Source: Clostridia bacterium (GTDB lineage Bacteria > Bacillota > Clostridia > Oscillospirales > Acutalibacteraceae). Taken from it: a DNA stretch of 13,716 bases. The first letter of the stretch is position 1. Each line of letters begins with the position of its first letter. Both the position numbers and the translations under genes were made by a program. The DNA lies in assembly GCA_900771185.1 (NCBI GenBank), contig CAAGND010000132.1, forward strand, positions 1 through 13,716. Reading direction: 5' to 3'. This document shows positions 1-7,238 of the stretch, piece by piece. Under the pieces are notes generated by a model that did no database searches, was not told where the DNA came from, and saw only the letters and a program-made list of their open reading frames with translations.

Positions 1-969
1 GCCTGTTCCTCAAGCTATATTCTGATGTCGGTTGTGTGGGGCTTCAACGGACTTGCTCAATCCATGCTCTGGACTCCTATACTTTTTATAATATCAAACG
101 TTATTCCCGCGGAATACCGTAACAGGGCGTGTCTGTACATAGCGGCATCATACCCTACGGGAAGCTTTTTGTCATACATTATATCCACTCTCTGCATCCG
201 CTTTGCGTCATGGCGCTTCGCGTTCTATGTCCCCGCTGTTATAATACTGTGCGTACTTGCGGTGTGGGCGGTTGTCGCAGCAAAATCCAGCAAGGTTCTC
301 GGCTACAAGAAAGAGATCTCCGCCTCGCCGGACAGCGGCAGTGACGCAAAGCCCGCGCCGATCGGCAAGCTCATTGCAAGCTCCGGAGCCGTTCTCATCT
401 GCGCGGGAATTCTGATTCACGGAATGCTCAAGGACGGCGTGACCTCATGGGTGCCCACGCTCATCACCGAAGAATATTCAGTGCCGGCGTTCTTTTCCGT
501 GCTGCTTTCAACGCTCCTGCCGATAGTCAACCTGAGCGGCGCATGGTTCTCGACAAAGCTTTTTGAAAAGGTGTTCAAAAATAACGAAATCGCCGTCACG
601 GCGTTCTGCTTTGCGCTCTCCCTTATCCCTCTTGCCGGGCTTGTTTTCGTCGGCAAATACCACATTTCAATCTGCGTCATCTTTTTCGCCCTCTTCACCT
701 CGCTCATAGTCGCGATAAACCACATGTTCATCACTCTCATTCCGGTGAGATTCGCAAAGTACGGGCGCGCTTCCACAATGGGCGGAATATTCAATGCCAC
801 TACATACATCGGCTGCGCGATATCCACCTACGGCTTCGGCGCCGTTTCCGAAAAGCTCGGCTGGACGGCAACGGTAATTTTCTGGCTTATCCTCGGCGTG
901 CTCGGAATAATTTTCTGCCTTGCCGTGATGAGAAAATACAAAAAGTTTGTTGGATTAAAAGCTGAATAA
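1..969 (+). CDS. MFS transporter, organophosphate:phosphate antiporter-like, 5' truncated
   Basis: This is a secondary transporter of the inner membrane. The frame is already open at base 1 (eight codons precede the first ATG at 25), so the N-terminus lies outside the window and no start can be assigned. The visible 322 codons are almost continuous hydrophobic helices, about nine, with a hydrophilic central loop near bases 280-360, as expected between the two six-helix halves of an MFS protein. The early stretch WGFNGLAQSM followed by a proline-containing helix resembles the GlpT/UhpT-type (OPA) signature region, which suggests a phosphorylated sugar or glycerol-phosphate substrate; this is inference from a short motif and the substrate is unknown. 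It ends in TAA and is followed within 15 bp by a strong terminator, so it is the last gene of its transcript. A generic MFS permease is the alternative. Confidence 0.78.
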   Translation, partial: ACSSSYILMSVVWGFNGLAQSMLWTPILFIISNVIPAEYRNRACLYIAASYPTGSFLSYIISTLCIRFASWRFAFYVPAVIILCVLAVWAVVAAKSSKVLGYKKEISASPDSGSDAKPAPIGKLIASSGAVLICAGILIHGMLKDGVTSWVPTLITEEYSVPAFFSVLLSTLLPIVNLSGAWFSTKLFEKVFKNNEIAVTAFCFALSLIPLAGLVFVGKYHISICVIFFALFTSLIVAINHMFITLIPVRFAKYGRASTMGGIFNATTYIGCAISTYGFGAVSEKLGWTATVIFWLILGVLGIIFCLAVMRKYKKFVGLKAE

Positions 970-983
970 GCACAAACAAATCG

Positions 984-1020
984 CCCCCGCAAAGGCTTTT
1001 TGCTCTTTGCGGGGGTTTAT
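984..1020. terminator. Rho-independent terminator, possibly bidirectional
   Basis: Positions 984-994 pair perfectly with 1005-1015 (11 bp, with a run of five C·G pairs at the base) around a 10-nt loop. The plus strand continues with the T-rich stretch TTTATGTTTT, fitting termination of the MFS gene that stops at 969. On the minus strand the stem lies about 34 bp beyond the nrdR stop and is followed by a weaker T-rich run (GATTTGTTTG), so the same hairpin may end both convergent transcripts. Confidence 0.85.
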
Positions 1021-1048
1021 GTTTTGACACACTTTTTATGAAATATCT

Positions 1049-1504
1049 TTATTTTTCATTGAGCAGCTTCGCAAGCTCATCCATGAATGTGTTTATATCC
1101 TTGAACTGCCTGTAAACGGAAGCAAAACGGACATACGCGACCTCGTCAATTGATTTGAGCTTCTCCATAGCGAGTTCACCGATATATACCGATGTCACCT
1201 CACGGTCAAGAGAATTCTGAAGCACCGCCTCGATCTCGTTAACCGCACTTTCAAGCTGTTCCATATACACCGGGCGCTTTTCGCAGGCTTTGAGCATGCT
1301 GTTGAAAAGCTTGTTGCGGTCAAAAACCTCTCTGGACTTGTCCTTTTTGACAACGACTATCGGAACAGTCTCTATTATCTCATATGTAGTAAAGCGTTTG
1401 GCGCAGCTCACGCACTCCCTGCGGCGGCGTATTCTCTCGCCCTCATCTGTCGGTCTGGAGTCTATAACCTTGCTCTCTTCAAAGCCGCAATACGGACACT
1501 TCAT
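1049..1504 (-). CDS. nrdR: Transcriptional repressor NrdR
   Basis: NrdR is a zinc-finger/ATP-cone regulator that represses ribonucleotide reductase operons when nucleotide levels are high. The 151-residue protein has the usual family length. Its N-terminal zinc ribbon has C3/C6 (CPYCG) and C31/C34 (CVSCAKRFTTYE) around the basic segment RIRRRREC. The ATP-cone runs from about residue 47 (PIVVVKKDKSREVFDRNK) to about 139, and the tail YVRFASVYRQFKD is typical of the family. I chose the ATG at 1504 because GGGAG sits 8 nt upstream and the protein then begins MKCPYCG like its relatives; the in-frame GTG at 1513 would lie too close to that site. It follows the isomerase gene on the same strand after 63 bp and could be cotranscribed with it. 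No ribonucleotide reductase gene is in the window, so it acts in trans. The stop is TAA. Confidence 0.97.
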   Translation of the reverse strand: MKCPYCGFEESKVIDSRPTDEGERIRRRRECVSCAKRFTTYEIIETVPIVVVKKDKSREVFDRNKLFNSMLKACEKRPVYMEQLESAVNEIEAVLQNSLDREVTSVYIGELAMEKLKSIDEVAYVRFASVYRQFKDINTFMDELAKLLNEK

Positions 1505-1567
1505 AAAAATCACTCCCGTTAAATCAATGTTTTACAAGTTTATTTATGGCACAACCGAAAGAAAAAG

Positions 1568-2344
1568 TCAAGCAAAATCTCTCAGGGCGTTAAATGAGCT
1601 TTCAAGCTGCCCGATATCCCTGAATCCGGAGCGGTACAGCTCTATGACATAGTCGCCCCGGTAGCCTTTTTCTTTCATCGTATTAAAAAATTTTTTGAAA
1701 TCAAAGCGCCCCTCGCCGGGCGGCACGCAGTCGCTCACGCCGTTATAATCACTGATATGAACATGGCATATATTATCCGCAAGGATATCCGTAAAATCAT
1801 ACGGGGAACAGCCCGCTCTCACCGCCTGCTTGATATCAAGCACCATGCGGAACTTATCCCCCAAAGCGTCTCTGAGTCCGCTCATGAGCTGCGGGGTCTG
1901 GCCGTTATAATTGACAACATTTTCCTGCGCGAGCCACACGCCGAACTCCGCGGCGTCATCCATCAACATTTCAAGACGTCCGGTATACATCTGCGCCGTG
2001 CTAGTGAACGGCAGCTTCGCTCCGTGAAGAACGACCACGTCCGCACCGAGAAACGCCGCCGCATCATAATAGCGCTTGTAAAACTCCCTGTAATCCCTGA
2101 AGCGGCGCTCGCACTGACTGAACAGGATATACCCCTCCGCAAACGAGGTGAACGGATGAACGGAACGGATTCTTATGCCGTTATCGTCTTTTATCCTTGA
2201 CAGCTCTTTGAGAAAACCGCTCTCCAGCTCCGATGGGGCGTTGAAAAACACCTCGGTTACCTTCGCGCCCGTCTGCGCCACCATGCGCAGAGCCTCCTCC
2301 GTCGGTGCGGGATAAAAACAGGCTGTTGATATGCCGAGCGCCAT
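1568..2344 (-). CDS. Sugar phosphate isomerase/epimerase-like TIM-barrel protein
   Basis: This is a cytoplasmic protein of the xylose-isomerase-like TIM barrel family (AP endonuclease 2 superfamily), whose members use a divalent metal to isomerise or epimerise sugars and inositol derivatives. The 258 residues show the expected metal-ligand pattern along the strands: H63 (SVHPF), H107 (VVLHG), E141 (QENV), D170 (MVLDIKQA), H194/H196 (HVHISD) and E235 (VIELY). The motif PPGEGRFDF at about 208-216 is also characteristic. I place the start at the ATG at 2344 (MALGISTACFYP), which begins directly with the first beta strand. The upstream ATG at 2356 directly abuts the AAGGA sequence, leaving no spacing. 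That same site is 12 nt from 2344, somewhat long, so the start is not certain. The stop is TGA at 1570-1568. The exact substrate cannot be read from the sequence. Confidence 0.88.
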   Translation of the reverse strand: MALGISTACFYPAPTEEALRMVAQTGAKVTEVFFNAPSELESGFLKELSRIKDDNGIRIRSVHPFTSFAEGYILFSQCERRFRDYREFYKRYYDAAAFLGADVVVLHGAKLPFTSTAQMYTGRLEMLMDDAAEFGVWLAQENVVNYNGQTPQLMSGLRDALGDKFRMVLDIKQAVRAGCSPYDFTDILADNICHVHISDYNGVSDCVPPGEGRFDFKKFFNTMKEKGYRGDYVIELYRSGFRDIGQLESSFNALRDFA

Positions 2345-2411
2345 TAAAGAAAACATTCCTTTCCGTTTTTGCTTTTAGCATTACCTAATTTTTTTGAAAA
2401 TATTTCAAATT

Positions 2412-2441
2412 CATTTATTGGAATAATTTTATCATTGTCAA
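2412..2441 (-). promoter_or_regulatory. Possible minus-strand promoter for the isomerase-nrdR unit
   Basis: The minus strand carries a perfect -35 TTGACA (2441-2436), followed after 18 bp by TAAATG (2417-2412), a weak 4/6 match to the -10 consensus. It almost coincides with the -35 of the divergent plus-strand promoter. The weak -10 makes this tentative. Confidence 0.35.
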
Positions 2442-2462
2442 AACCCGCCCGGATGTTATAAA
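2435..2462 (+). promoter_or_regulatory. Sigma-A type promoter of the small membrane protein gene
   Basis: TTGTCA (2435-2440), a 16-bp spacer and TATAAA (2457-2462), with TG one base upstream of the -10 (extended -10). Transcription would start near 2469, leaving a very short leader with AAGGAGG at 2470-2476. Confidence 0.6.
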
Positions 2463-2487
2463 ATCTCAGAAGGAGGTTTTGACTGTT

Positions 2488-2751
2488 ATGAACATAGTAA
2501 AAAGATTATCGGAGGAATTCAAAAACATAAACCCGATTTCAAAATTCATCATAAAGTCCTCCGGGGTGCTGGTGACTGCCCTTTTCACTCTTGGCGTTTG
2601 TTTTCTCATATGCGCCGGGAGGACGATGGACTACTACGCTGCATACGCTATTGCCGCGGACCTTATCGGCTGCATCAAGCCGAGCCTCGGGGTTATGCTC
2701 CTCGGAGCGCTTCTGTTTGAAGCTGTCAGGGCTCCGCAGAGTGACAAGTAA
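2488..2751 (+). CDS. Small two-helix membrane protein of unknown function
   Basis: I do not recognise this 87-residue protein. It has a short basic/charged N-terminus (MNIVKRLSEEF), a hydrophobic helix at about residues 22-42 containing VLVTALFTLGVCFLICAG, a short polar turn with RTMDYY, and a second hydrophobic stretch at about 50-78, ending in a charged tail. The architecture is an integral membrane hairpin. ATG at 2488 is preferred because AAGGAGG (2470-2476) is 11 nt upstream; the in-frame TTG at 2479 would leave only 2 nt. It is transcribed away from the isomerase gene and stops with TAA, 186 bp before the next gene, which has its own promoter, so it is probably monocistronic. The strong ribosome site and promoter argue for a real gene; function is open. 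Confidence 0.75.
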   Translation: MNIVKRLSEEFKNINPISKFIIKSSGVLVTALFTLGVCFLICAGRTMDYYAAYAIAADLIGCIKPSLGVMLLGALLFEAVRAPQSDK

Positions 2752-2806
2752 TACTAAAATATACGATTGAATGATATCACATTTTCTCCGAAAATACAAC
2801 GAAATT

Positions 2807-2875
2807 TTCTTTTTAATACACAAATTAAAAAATGAATATTTTTTCCCACAAAAGTGATATTCTTTTTAATAGACA
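2807..2875. repeat. Direct repeat upstream of the MBL-fold gene
   Basis: Two 16-bp copies, TTCTTTTTAATACACA at 2807-2822 and TTCTTTTTAATAGACA at 2860-2875, differ at one base and are 53 bp apart. The second contains the -35 element (TAGACA) of the promoter for the gene at 2938. The DNA is AT-rich, so chance is possible. Apart from this repeat and the promoter, the 2752-2937 gap shows nothing else I can support. Confidence 0.45.
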
Positions 2876-2898
2876 GATACAAACAAAAATGTTATACT
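2870..2898 (+). promoter_or_regulatory. Sigma-A type promoter of the MBL-fold gene
   Basis: TAGACA (2870-2875, 5/6 match to TTGACA), a 17-bp spacer and TATACT (2893-2898, 5/6 match), with TG one base upstream of the -10. The predicted start near 2905 gives a leader of about 33 nt before the ATG at 2938. Confidence 0.75.
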
Positions 2899-2937
2899 AC
2901 TGAAATAAATGCCGTCAATCGTTTTCGGAGGATTGTA

Positions 2938-3960
2938 ATGACAAAGGAACAGCGAGCAAAAAAGATTGCCACATGGATAATCATGACAATAATGATTTCC
3001 GTTTTCCTCCTTGACATCATATGTGTTGTTTTGTGCAACAGATATCAAGGGAAATTTGATATCAGAACTGAGGATTTTTCCCTCTCCGACGGCGATGACA
3101 GAATTCACTTTCTCAACGTCAACAACTCCGATGCCATACTCCTTGAAAGCAACGGCAAATTCGCTCTCATAGACTCCGGCGAGGGCGATCACAATCCGCG
3201 TCGCTACATAGACTATGTGGGCAACGAGGAAGCTGTGATAAAATATCTGAAAAAGGTTGCCGCCGATGAAAACGGCAAGGTTGTGCTTGAATTTGTTCTC
3301 GGAACACACAACCATTATGACCACATCGGAGCGTTTGAGGCTATTATCAACGATCCGGACATAACAGCTGTGAAAGCATATTTCAAACCGCTGGATCCGA
3401 ATATCGCTCACGACTATGAGGTTGACGGTTGGGGTCTTGAAGAGATTTATGAGAACACGGTCGCAGCTTTCATCAAGGACGGTGCCGAGGTGACTGACGA
3501 ATTGCCGGACGAGCCGTTCATGTTCGGGGATTTCAAGCTCACTTTCTATAACACCGTAACCGATGAAAGTCTCGTCGATCAAGGTGAGAACGCCGCATCC
3601 GTCGGCGTCATGGTTGAAAAAGGAGAACGGAGTGCCTTTCTCGCCTCGGATATAACAAGGACAACGGGACTTGAACAGCTTCTTATCCCGAAGCTGCACA
3701 AGGTTGACATACTCAAGGTCGGTCACCACGGCTATTACGGGTCAACCTCACAAAAATTCGCAAAGACACTTGACCCGGAAATTGCCATCGTTACAAACCG
3801 TTTAGGCAAGATATATCCGGATGTGAAATGGACTCTGACTACGGTTTCAAAATCCGCCATTTTTGCAACCGTTGATGAAAACGGCATCATTGCCACTTTT
3901 TGCGATGACGGCAGGATTGTTTTGACAAATCACGCCCAGGACGCGATATCAAGCTCATAA
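2938..3960 (+). CDS. Membrane-anchored ComEC/Rec2-like metallo-beta-lactamase-fold hydrolase
   Basis: This 340-residue protein begins with a short basic segment and one hydrophobic helix (about residues 11-33), predicting an inner-membrane anchor with the catalytic domain outside the cell. The metallo-beta-lactamase-type metal site is clear: DSG at 79-81, THNHYDH at 123-129 (H124, H126, D128, H129), D238 (FLASDIT) and VGHHGYYGSTS from 261 (H263/H264). The last motif closely resembles the KVGHHGS segment of the C-terminal hydrolase domain of the competence protein ComEC, but the multi-helix ComEC channel domain is absent, so this is a stand-alone relative; its substrate is unknown. ATG 2938 is chosen because GGAGG (2927-2931) is 6 nt upstream; the frame extends in-frame back to 2854, but across the promoter. 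It appears to be a single-gene unit ending in TAA. Confidence 0.87.
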   Translation: MTKEQRAKKIATWIIMTIMISVFLLDIICVVLCNRYQGKFDIRTEDFSLSDGDDRIHFLNVNNSDAILLESNGKFALIDSGEGDHNPRRYIDYVGNEEAVIKYLKKVAADENGKVVLEFVLGTHNHYDHIGAFEAIINDPDITAVKAYFKPLDPNIAHDYEVDGWGLEEIYENTVAAFIKDGAEVTDELPDEPFMFGDFKLTFYNTVTDESLVDQGENAASVGVMVEKGERSAFLASDITRTTGLEQLLIPKLHKVDILKVGHHGYYGSTSQKFAKTLDPEIAIVTNRLGKIYPDVKWTLTTVSKSAIFATVDENGIIATFCDDGRIVLTNHAQDAISSS

Positions 3961-3995
3961 ATATCACTTAAATTCCCTTATCGTTTTCCGAATCA

Positions 3996-4056
3996 CGAAA
4001 CAATTACATTTCTTCACATAATATTTCCTTGTTTCGCCAATTTTTTCGGAAATATT
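3996..4056 (+). terminator. Possible weak terminator with an overlapping alternative hairpin
   Basis: CGAAACAA (3996-4003) pairs with TTGTTTCG (4029-4036) around a 25-nt loop, followed 4 nt later by six T (4041-4046), a plausible weak terminator for the MBL-fold gene. A second perfect 9-bp inverted repeat, AATATTTCC (4020-4028) with GGAAATATT (4048-4056), encloses the right arm of the first and the T run, so the two stems exclude each other. Confidence 0.4.
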
Positions 4057-4104
4057 GTCAATTTTTGCTTATATTTACTGTTTTTGTTTACTTCCTATTT
4101 TCAC

Positions 4105-4133
4105 TTGAATTAAATCGCAGAATCATATATAAT
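4105..4133 (+). promoter_or_regulatory. Sigma-A type promoter of the opp operon
   Basis: TTGAAT (4105-4110), exactly 17 bp, then a perfect TATAAT (4128-4133). Transcription would start near 4140, giving a leader of about 75 nt before oppB that contains the hairpin at 4149-4189. Confidence 0.8.
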
Positions 4134-4148
4134 TAATGAAAATATTCA

Positions 4149-4189
4149 CGGAAGATGCATAATACATCTCTACGGCTTGCATCTTTCCG
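4149..4189 (+). promoter_or_regulatory. Leader hairpin of the opp mRNA
   Basis: CGGAAGATGCA (4149-4159) pairs with TGCATCTTTCCG (4178-4189), forming 11 pairs with one bulged base around an 18-nt loop. It begins about 9 nt after the predicted transcription start and ends about 25 nt before the oppB ATG. No T run follows, so it is not a simple terminator; an mRNA-stability or translational role is possible. Confidence 0.5.
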
Positions 4190-4214
4190 CAAAAACTTTG
4201 AAGGTGGAGTGAGA

Positions 4215-5144
4215 ATGAATTCCAAAACGCTGATTTATATTCTCAAGCGAATAGGCATGGCACTGCTCACGATATTTGTGGTTATCACAATTACATTCTT
4301 TGTCATGCATGCCGTTCCCGGAGGTCCGTTCACCGGCGAAAAAGCGCTTTCTGAGTCCGCCATGGCGGCTCTTGAAGCAAAATACGGTTTGGACAAGCCT
4401 CTTTCTGAGCAATATTTTACATACCTTAAAGATATAGTGACCAAATTCGATTTCGGTCCCTCACTGAAGCTTCGCGGACGTATGGTTATTGACATCATTA
4501 TGGACGGACTGAAAACCTCCGCAAAGCTCGGCGTTATCGCCGCGTTCAGCGCCGCGATTGTCGGAATCGTGCTCGGAGCCATCGCCGCCATAAAGCACAA
4601 CTCCGTACTCGACCGCATAATAATGGTCATCACCACCGCGTTTGTCGCCATGCCGTCGTTTATAGTTGGCTCGCTGCTGCTCATTATTTTCTGCGTCAAA
4701 TTCTCCGTGCTGCCGGCAAACGGAACCACGGACGCGGGGCTGATACTGCCGATAATCACTCTCGCTCTTTATCCCATGTCATATATAACAAGGCTGACAC
4801 GCTCCTCCATGCTCGACGTCCTCGGCCAGGACTATATCCGCACAGCGAGAGCAAAGGGAGTTTCCGGCTCAAAGGTTATTTTCGGTCACGCACTCAAGAA
4901 CTCTCTGATTCCCGTCATCACTTATTTCGGTCCCATGCTCGCGTTTATCGTCAGCGGCTCGATGGTTGTTGAACAGATTTTCGCAGTGCCCGGAATCGGC
5001 AGACAGTTTATACAGAGCATAATAAACCGCGACTACACGATGATAATGGGCACCACGATTTTCCTCGCGGCAATGATTGTCATAATGAATCTTGTCAGCG
5101 ACATCATGTACAAAATCGTCGATCCCAGAATCGATTTTGAATAA
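4215..5144 (+). CDS. oppB: Oligopeptide/dipeptide ABC importer permease OppB/DppB type
   Basis: One of the two pore subunits of a peptide importer in the cytoplasmic membrane. The 309-residue protein opens with the typical sequence MNSKTLIYILKRIG and a first helix ending in VMHAVPGGPF, a hallmark of this family. A periplasm-side/extracellular loop (about residues 38-100) follows, then five further helices. The cytoplasmic EAA-type loop that docks on the ATPases is seen at GQDYIRTARAKGVSGSKV and beyond, and the C-terminus ends YKIVDPRIDFE. The start at 4215 is set by GGTGGAG 5 nt upstream; the in-frame ATG at 4155 lies in the leader hairpin without a ribosome site and would add non-conserved residues. 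Only 12 bp separate the TAA stop from oppC. Peptide versus another solute (nickel, glutathione) cannot be settled from the permease alone. Confidence 0.94.
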   Translation: MNSKTLIYILKRIGMALLTIFVVITITFFVMHAVPGGPFTGEKALSESAMAALEAKYGLDKPLSEQYFTYLKDIVTKFDFGPSLKLRGRMVIDIIMDGLKTSAKLGVIAAFSAAIVGIVLGAIAAIKHNSVLDRIIMVITTAFVAMPSFIVGSLLLIIFCVKFSVLPANGTTDAGLILPIITLALYPMSYITRLTRSSMLDVLGQDYIRTARAKGVSGSKVIFGHALKNSLIPVITYFGPMLAFIVSGSMVVEQIFAVPGIGRQFIQSIINRDYTMIMGTTIFLAAMIVIMNLVSDIMYKIVDPRIDFE

Positions 5145-5156
5145 GGAGGTGCCACG

Positions 5157-6209
5157 ATGAACAACAAGCCTTTCAGCATGCATGTAAATCTGGATGATTT
5201 TATTCCCGCTTCACCTGAGGACAAGGAATATCTCACAAAGATGCGTCCCTCCTCCACCTTCTTCAAAGACGGCGTAAAACGCCTTTTGAAAAACAAGGTC
5301 GCAACCATAAGCGTTATTTTCGTTATCATAATAACTATCGGTTCGATTGTTATTCCGTTCTTCTGGCCCTACGGATATGAGGAGATGCTCGGCGTCAGCC
5401 AGGGCGGCTCCGTTGACAACAGCTACAACAACCTCAAGCCCTTTGAGTACGGCTCCTCGGAGCAGGCAAGAATAGACGCCGGTGAAGAGATTTTCCCGCA
5501 CATCTTCGGCACGGACAACCACGGGCGCGACTATTTTATCCGTGTGGTCTACGGAACGAGAATCTCACTTGCAGTCGGATTTTTCGCGAGCATTATCGTT
5601 CTTCTGCTCGGCGTAACTATCGGCTCCATTGCCGGATATTGCGGAGGCAAGGTCGATCTTATCATAATGCGTATAGTCGACGTCATATATTCGCTGCCTG
5701 ATATGCTTGTCATTATTCTGCTGTCGGTGGTTTTCAAAGAGACTATCAACCTTGACGGCACAGTATTGCAGGATATCGGCGGAAACATCATAAGCATGCT
5801 TATCGTCTTCGGTCTGCTCTATTGGGTCAGCATGTCGCGCCTTATCAGAGGTCAGATACTCTCACTCAGAGAACAGGAATATGTTCTTTCCGCACAGGCG
5901 AACGGAGCAAAGGGAAGCTGGATAATCAGAAAGCACCTCATCCCCAACTGCATAAGCGTGGTCATCATTTCCACCTGCCTGCAGATTCCCAACGCTATTT
6001 TTACGGAGAGCTTTCTCTCCTTCATGGGTCTCGGCGTCAACGCTCCGATGCCCTCGCTCGGCTCACTGGCCTCGGACGCTCTCAACGGCATTTACTCGTA
6101 CCCTTACCGTCTCGTTATTCCCGCCGTTGTCATATGTCTGATAGTGCTCTCGCTGAACCTTTTCGGCGACGGTCTGCGCGATGCCTTTGACCCGAAATTA
6201 CAGCACTGA
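5157..6209 (+). CDS. oppC: Oligopeptide/dipeptide ABC importer permease OppC/DppC type
   Basis: Second pore subunit, 350 residues. It has a cytoplasmic N-terminus of about 45 residues, a first helix (ATISVIFVIIITIGSIVIPF), and a long extracellular loop that leads into HIFGTDNHGRDYFIRVVYGT, a hallmark of the OppC/DppC group. The remaining helices and an EAA-type ATPase-contact loop (LREQEYVLSAQANGAKGSWI) follow. AAGGAGGTG lies just before the ATG at 5157 with optimal spacing. The stop is TGA immediately followed by TAA, a tandem stop. The 15-bp gap to oppD contains another perfect AAGGAGG. The loop between the first and second helices (about residues 73-115) is longer than the minimal form but I see no sign of disruption. 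Confidence 0.94.
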   Translation: MNNKPFSMHVNLDDFIPASPEDKEYLTKMRPSSTFFKDGVKRLLKNKVATISVIFVIIITIGSIVIPFFWPYGYEEMLGVSQGGSVDNSYNNLKPFEYGSSEQARIDAGEEIFPHIFGTDNHGRDYFIRVVYGTRISLAVGFFASIIVLLLGVTIGSIAGYCGGKVDLIIMRIVDVIYSLPDMLVIILLSVVFKETINLDGTVLQDIGGNIISMLIVFGLLYWVSMSRLIRGQILSLREQEYVLSAQANGAKGSWIIRKHLIPNCISVVIISTCLQIPNAIFTESFLSFMGLGVNAPMPSLGSLASDALNGIYSYPYRLVIPAVVICLIVLSLNLFGDGLRDAFDPKLQH

Positions 6210-6224
6210 TAAGGAGGTTTTTTC

Positions 6225-7238
6225 ATGGCGTTGTTAGAAGTTAAAGATTTGCACACCTCCTTTTTTACCGATGCCGGCGAAGTAAAGGCGGTAAACGGTG
6301 TGTCTTTCAACCTTGAAAGAGGCAAGGTACTCGGCATAGTCGGAGAATCCGGTTCAGGCAAGTCCGTCACCGCATATTCGATAATGCAGATACTCTCCGA
6401 CCCCGGCAAAATTGTCTCCGGCAGCATTAAGCTTGACGGTCAGGAGTTGGTCGGCTCGGGCGAAAAGGTTATGAAAACCGTCCGAGGAAACAAGGTAAGC
6501 ATCATTTTTCAGGACCCGATGACGTCCCTGAATCCGACATATACAATAGGCAAGCAGCTCATGGAGGCCATTCTGCTGCACACTGACAGAGATAAAAAGC
6601 AGGCCTATGACAGGGCTGTTGAAATGCTTCGGCTCGTCAATGTCAATGAGCCGGAAAAGCGCATGAAGCAGTATCCCTTTGAGTTTTCGGGAGGCATGCG
6701 TCAGAGAGTTATGATTGCAATGGCTCTCGCCTGCGAGCCCGATATCCTTATCGCGGACGAGCCTACCACTGCTCTCGATGTTACCATTCAGGCTCAGATT
6801 CTTGAGCTCATGAAGTCACTTCAGCAGGAGCTCGGCATGGCTATCATACTTATCACCCACGACCTCGGCGTTGTGGCTCAGATGTGTGATGAGGTTATAG
6901 TCATGTATGCCGGTTCCATCTGCGAGCAGGGCACCGCGGACGAAATTTTCTACAATCCCTGCCACGAATATACCAAGGGACTTTTGAAATCCATCCCCAG
7001 CGCTGAGACCGCGGGCAAACGTCTTGAGCCAATAACGGGCACACCCATCGATTTGCTCAACATGCCTAAGGGCTGCGCCTTTGCTCCGCGCTGCGGCTCG
7101 GCGATGAAAATCTGTCTGAAAGCCTGTCCCGAAAGAATGACCATCAACGAGGATCATCAGGCCACCTGCTGGATGAACGTAAAAAAAGGCGTTGAGGACG
7201 GTTCCATAGCTTTGGAAGGCGGTGAAAACAATGAGTGA
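6225..7238 (+). CDS. oppD: Oligopeptide ABC importer ATPase OppD/DppD type
   Basis: Cytoplasmic ATPase subunit that powers import together with OppF. In the 337 residues one sees Walker A GESGSGKS (40-47), the Q-loop Q96 (IIFQDPMTSLNP), the ABC signature FSGGMRQ (154-160), Walker B ILIADEP (174-180) with catalytic E179, and the switch H212 (ITHDLG). The C-terminal oligopeptide-family domain contains GCAFAPRC and a set of cysteines (C284, C290, C297, C301); in some Opp/Dpp ATPases this region binds a [4Fe-4S] cluster (family knowledge, not tested here). AAGGAGG lies 8 nt before the ATG. The TGA stop overlaps the first codons of oppF (7231), implying translational coupling. Confidence 0.96.
   Translation: MALLEVKDLHTSFFTDAGEVKAVNGVSFNLERGKVLGIVGESGSGKSVTAYSIMQILSDPGKIVSGSIKLDGQELVGSGEKVMKTVRGNKVSIIFQDPMTSLNPTYTIGKQLMEAILLHTDRDKKQAYDRAVEMLRLVNVNEPEKRMKQYPFEFSGGMRQRVMIAMALACEPDILIADEPTTALDVTIQAQILELMKSLQQELGMAIILITHDLGVVAQMCDEVIVMYAGSICEQGTADEIFYNPCHEYTKGLLKSIPSAETAGKRLEPITGTPIDLLNMPKGCAFAPRCGSAMKICLKACPERMTINEDHQATCWMNVKKGVEDGSIALEGGENNE

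Noticed and set aside
2866..3729. 287-codon minus-strand frame opposite the MBL-fold gene
   Set aside because: The plus-strand protein has a complete metal-binding motif set, and the antisense frame shows no recognisable domain and crosses its promoter.
4041..4055. CodY-like box upstream of the opp promoter
   Set aside because: Aligned to the AATTTTCWGAAAATT consensus I count only about 10 of 15 matches, too weak in AT-rich DNA to claim.
4155..4214. 20-codon N-terminal extension of OppB from the ATG at 4155
   Set aside because: The ATG lies in the leader hairpin with no ribosome site, while 4215 has a good one and gives the conserved family N-terminus.
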